Below are positions 6,652 to 8,888 of a stretch of 8,888 bases of DNA, piece by piece (the first letter of the stretch is position 1; the number at the start of each line of letters is the position of its first letter). The position numbers were made by a program, and so were the translations under genes. The notes beneath the pieces are model-generated. The model did not search any database. It was not told where the DNA came from and saw only the letters and a program-made list of their open reading frames with translations. Origin of the DNA: Planctomycetota bacterium (GTDB taxonomy: Bacteria > Planctomycetota > Phycisphaerae > Sedimentisphaerales > Anaerohalosphaeraceae); the NCBI GenBank assembly GCA_019456245.1, contig VRUF01000093.1, forward strand, positions 1 to 8,888, written 5' to 3'.

Positions 6652-6682
6652 AAAAGGCCGGCTAAAAATGCCGGCCTTTTTT
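6652..6682 (+). terminator. Rho-independent terminator of the porin gene
   Basis: An 11-base perfect stem (6652-6662 with 6670-6680, core GGCCGGC/GCCGGCC) around a 7-base loop, ending in a run of six T at 6677-6682. It starts 19 bases after the stop codon. The A-rich left arm gives a T run on the other strand too, so it may stop transcripts from both sides. Confidence 0.92.
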
Positions 6683-6700
6683 ATTGGTGTGCCTTGTTAG

Positions 6701-6723
6701 AAAAGTCTCGGCCAAAAGGCCGA
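6701..6723 (-). terminator. Probable terminator of the polyprenyl synthase unit
   Basis: On the minus strand, 6-base arms TCGGCC and GGCCGA (6723-6718 and 6713-6708) enclose a TTTT loop, followed by GAC and then TTTT (6704-6701). It lies 37 bases past the stop at 6761. The T run is short and not directly adjacent to the stem, so it may work together with the bidirectional hairpin at 6652-6682. Confidence 0.5.
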
Positions 6724-6760
6724 AACCACCCCTATTCCCTTTTGCCTTTTCCCTGTTTCT

Positions 6761-7780
6761 CTAAAGGGTACGGTTGGAAATGTAGGTAACTACTTTTTCC
6801 AACTCCGCTTTTGCCTGACTGTCTTTCAACAAACCGATCGCCCCGACAGCCTTATCGCAATAGTTTTGAGCCTGCCTTCCTGCATATTCACAGCTTCCAC
6901 TTTTTTCAAGCAGTTGTATCAATTTGGCTGGTCTGTGACCTGAAGATATCTGTCCGCATATCCGCTGCTTTTCCTCCGATTGCGGCAATACGCTGAGAAG
7001 ATGAATTATCGGCAGCGTAAGGTTGCATCCGTCGACATCACTGCCGAGCGTTTTTCCCTCAGCTTTTTCGTCTCCGGCAACGTCAAGCAGGTCATCTGTG
7101 ATCTGAAATGCAATCCCGGTATTAAAACCGTAATCAGCCATTGCCTCTATTTGACCGCTTTTTCCGCCGGCTGCAACCGCACCAAGGTAACAGCAGCTCT
7201 TGAAAAGTGCGCCCGTTTTGCCGGTGATTATTTCGATATATTCGTCCTCTCCAAGCTGCATGTTCCCACGCTGAAGATCCTGGATAAGTTCACCCTGACA
7301 TATTTCGATTGCCGTCTCGGCAAGAACCGCCGCGATTGTACGGTCTTTGAGTCCTGCTGCCATCGCAAAAACCTTACCAAGAAGAAAATCTCCGAGCAGA
7401 ACCGCCGATTCGTTGCCCCACAGCAGATTGACGGTTGGCTGTTTTCTTCGGCTTTGTGCTTCGTCTATGACATCGTCATGGAGCAAAGTCGCTATGTGAA
7501 TCATCTCAAGCATAGCCGCTATCTCAATATGATCTCCAGTCAATTGGCCGCACGCCTTGCCGGAAAGTAAAACCAATGCCGGACGCAGCATTTTCCCCCA
7601 GGCTTTTGTGATATGACTGATAAGTACATTGACAGACTCTTTTTCAGTCACTAGCTGGGCGGCAATACATTGCCTGACTTGCTCAAGCTCGTATGAAATA
7701 ATGTCGAACCCGGCTTCCAACGGCGACTGCGGAGTGTCTTTAGAATTTGTACTATGCGTTTGACGAGCGGGCATATTCAA
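6761..7780 (-). CDS. Long-chain polyprenyl diphosphate synthase (heptaprenyl/octaprenyl type)
   Basis: This trans-prenyltransferase extends an allylic diphosphate with isopentenyl diphosphate, probably to make a quinone side chain. Of 339 residues: GKMLRP (62-67), first Asp-rich motif DDVID (102-106) with Arg111-Arg112, GKTGALF in the middle, second motif DDLLD (229-233), and KTLGSD (243-248). IHIATLLHDD closely resembles E. coli IspB, and the small Ala97 five residues before the first motif suits a long-chain product. Odd point: the usual GKxTLP after the second motif reads CNLTLP (252-257), so its Lys is Asn253. The start is TTG 7780, chosen because AGGAAG lies 7 bases upstream; ATG 7774 is two codons later. 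It overlaps the end of ilvE by 29 bases (23 from the ATG), so the two are probably translated together. Whether it is heptaprenyl, octaprenyl or another length cannot be told. Confidence 0.92.
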   Translation of the reverse strand: MNMPARQTHSTNSKDTPQSPLEAGFDIISYELEQVRQCIAAQLVTEKESVNVLISHITKAWGKMLRPALVLLSGKACGQLTGDHIEIAAMLEMIHIATLLHDDVIDEAQSRRKQPTVNLLWGNESAVLLGDFLLGKVFAMAAGLKDRTIAAVLAETAIEICQGELIQDLQRGNMQLGEDEYIEIITGKTGALFKSCCYLGAVAAGGKSGQIEAMADYGFNTGIAFQITDDLLDVAGDEKAEGKTLGSDVDGCNLTLPIIHLLSVLPQSEEKQRICGQISSGHRPAKLIQLLEKSGSCEYAGRQAQNYCDKAVGAIGLLKDSQAKAELEKVVTYISNRTL

Positions 7781-8618
7781 AAAATTTCTTCCTGAGCATT
7801 TTTGTCATTTCACCCGGCTTTCCATCGCCGATTTTCCTGTTGTCAATTTCGACAACACCAATAACTTCGGCGCCGGTACCGGTAAGAAATAATTCATCGC
7901 AAGTGTACAGGTCTGCCCGCGTAATATTTCTCTCGATCACTTTGATTCCGGTCTGGATTGCCAATCGCATGACAATTGCGCGTGTTATCCCCTCCAGCAA
8001 TCCGGCATAGCCCGGAGGCGTATAGAGCTCGCCATCCTTTACAATAAAGACGTTATCAGCGCTGGCTTCTGCAACGTAGCCTTCGTGGTTAAACATTATC
8101 GCTTCACCGGCGCCGGAATCTATCGCCTCGATTTTGGCCAGGATACTGTTCAGGTAGTTCAGGCTCTTTACCTGCGGCGGTATTGAAAGCGGGTGGGATC
8201 TGATGGTGGTAGAACTAATGACCGTCAAACCCTTTTCATAAAGCTCTTCCGGGTATAGCTGGATTTCGTCAGCTATAATAATAACCTGTGCCTTCTCGCA
8301 GAGAAACGGGTCAAGTCCCAGATCACCTACGCCGCGCGTGACAATCAGCCTGATGTAACCGTCGGCAATATTGTTGGCTTTGACGGTTTGTTCGATGGCA
8401 TCTGCAAGCTCTGCCTTGTCAAGCGGTATGTCGAGCCGAATGACTTTCGCAGATTTGTAGAGTCTTTCGATATGGGCATCGAGTTCAAAAATTCGAGACC
8501 CGTAGACCCTGATCCCTTCAAAAATTCCGTCACCATAGAGAAGTCCATGGTCGAAGACCGAAATCTTTGCCTGGTCGGCATCCACAAGTTTGTCCTGCAT
8601 CCATATTTTCGCAGCCAT
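7752..8618 (-). CDS. ilvE: Branched-chain amino acid aminotransferase (class IV PLP enzyme)
   Basis: The enzyme exchanges the amino group between glutamate and the 2-oxo acids of valine, leucine and isoleucine, using pyridoxal phosphate, in the cytoplasm. The 288 residues cover the whole fold-type IV domain: SVFDHGLLYGDGIFEGIRVY (20-39), GYIRLIVTRG (87-96), the PLP-binding Lys151 in VKSLNYLNSILA, EGYVAEASADNVF (179-191) with the PLP-binding Glu184, and LTGTGAEVIGV near the C-terminus. Related D-amino-acid transaminases and aminodeoxychorismate lyases share the fold; KSLNYLN and the ring of neighbouring residues favour the branched-chain type, but substrate is not proven. The start ATG 8618 has GGAG 8 bases upstream (8627-8630). 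It sits 60 bases after an ABC ATPase gene and overlaps the polyprenyl synthase gene, forming a probable three-gene transcription unit. Confidence 0.87.
   Translation of the reverse strand: MAAKIWMQDKLVDADQAKISVFDHGLLYGDGIFEGIRVYGSRIFELDAHIERLYKSAKVIRLDIPLDKAELADAIEQTVKANNIADGYIRLIVTRGVGDLGLDPFLCEKAQVIIIADEIQLYPEELYEKGLTVISSTTIRSHPLSIPPQVKSLNYLNSILAKIEAIDSGAGEAIMFNHEGYVAEASADNVFIVKDGELYTPPGYAGLLEGITRAIVMRLAIQTGIKVIERNITRADLYTCDELFLTGTGAEVIGVVEIDNRKIGDGKPGEMTKMLRKKFFEYARSSNA
7788..7793 (-). promoter_or_regulatory. Ribosome binding site inside ilvE favouring a TTG start
   Basis: AGGAAG reads 7793 to 7788, within the last codons of ilvE. The spacer to TTG 7780 is 7 bases but to ATG 7774 it is 13, so the rarer start codon fits better. 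Confidence 0.5.
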
Positions 8619-8678
8619 CTACTTATCTCCACTGTTTCGGTCGGCCGCAGCCGCCATGACCATAACTATTTACACGTC

Positions 8679-8888
8679 TTAATTGCTTAATTTTGTCGAA
8701 ATTTTACCGTCCGCCAGACGTATTACCCTGTCAGCTCTATCGGCAATCCGCTGGTCATGCGTAACCATAACTATCGTCTGACCCTCCGAATGGAACTCGG
8801 AAAGTGCGTCTAGGATACCATTTCCTGTCTCAGAGTCAAGGTTTCCTGTTGGTTCGTCCGCCAAAAGCAGTTTTGGGCCATTCATAAG
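8679..8888 (-). CDS. ABC transporter ATP-binding protein, C-terminal end (runs off the right edge)
   Basis: Only 69 C-terminal residues are visible. They show the Walker B region LLLADEPTGNLD with the catalytic Glu, then the switch-histidine segment VTHD and a short tail ending in ADGKI and a few polar residues. The ADEPTGNLD form is typical of the LolD/MacB/FtsE branch, which drives lipoprotein release, efflux or cell-division transporters at the inner membrane. Walker A and the LSGGQ signature are beyond the edge, as is any partner permease, so the branch member cannot be named. The gene ends with TAA at 8681-8679. The following 60 bases to ilvE contain no clear terminator, so co-transcription is likely. 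Confidence 0.88.
   Translation of the reverse strand, partial: LMNGPKLLLADEPTGNLDSETGNGILDALSEFHSEGQTIVMVTHDQRIADRADRVIRLADGKISTKLSN

Noticed and set aside
6980..7570. A 196-codon plus-strand frame opposite the polyprenyl synthase gene
   Set aside because: The minus strand carries both Asp-rich motifs of the synthase in a continuous frame; this is its shadow.
1..8888. CRISPR arrays, insertion sequences, phage genes, tRNA or rRNA, toxin-antitoxin or defence modules
   Set aside because: I saw no spaced direct repeats, transposase motifs, cloverleaf-like segments or defence-type proteins; every sizeable frame on the coding strands is a housekeeping, transport or envelope gene.

Overview
The window looks like ordinary chromosomal DNA of a Gram-negative-type bacterium, and I favour a planctomycete (Planctomycetota, possibly Phycisphaerae). 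That placement is an inference. It rests on the style of the FolC N-terminus (RYN-TTF-LDRM and a GTKGKGST P-loop) and of the Mfd N-terminus, which resemble planctomycete versions as I remember them. A signal-peptide beta-barrel protein ending in Phe shows that an outer membrane is present. I see no transposase, phage gene, CRISPR array, tRNA or rRNA.

Left block, minus strand, read right to left: tkt (transketolase, start 3795), then pfk (6-phosphofructokinase, joined to tkt by a TAATG stop/start overlap), then, after 36 bases, the N-terminal third or less of mfd (transcription-repair coupling factor), which runs off the left edge. Tkt and Pfk act on connected sugar phosphates. The Pfk has Gly and Lys at the two positions that normally separate ATP-using from pyrophosphate-using enzymes. 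Tight coupling to transketolase fits a possible role on sedoheptulose 7-phosphate as well as fructose 6-phosphate.

Centre, plus strand: a 363-base divergent intergenic region carries a good promoter facing each way, followed by folC (folylpolyglutamate/dihydrofolate synthase) with an unusual lysine-rich N-terminal extension. After a 252-base AT-rich spacer comes a single-gene unit for a predicted outer-membrane beta-barrel protein of the TorF/Gcw_chp type. It has a strong ribosome binding site and a textbook terminator.

Right block, minus strand, read right to left: the C-terminal end of an ABC transporter ATPase (runs off the right edge), ilvE-like class IV aminotransferase, and a long-chain polyprenyl diphosphate synthase overlapping ilvE by 29 bases. 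This block converges on the porin gene, with hairpins between them.

No clearly new multi-gene system is present. The best leads are the tkt-pfk pair with its mixed Pfk signature, and the way -10-like elements sit just upstream of the start codons of the two genes without a convincing Shine-Dalgarno sequence (folC and mfd), which would suit leaderless mRNAs.
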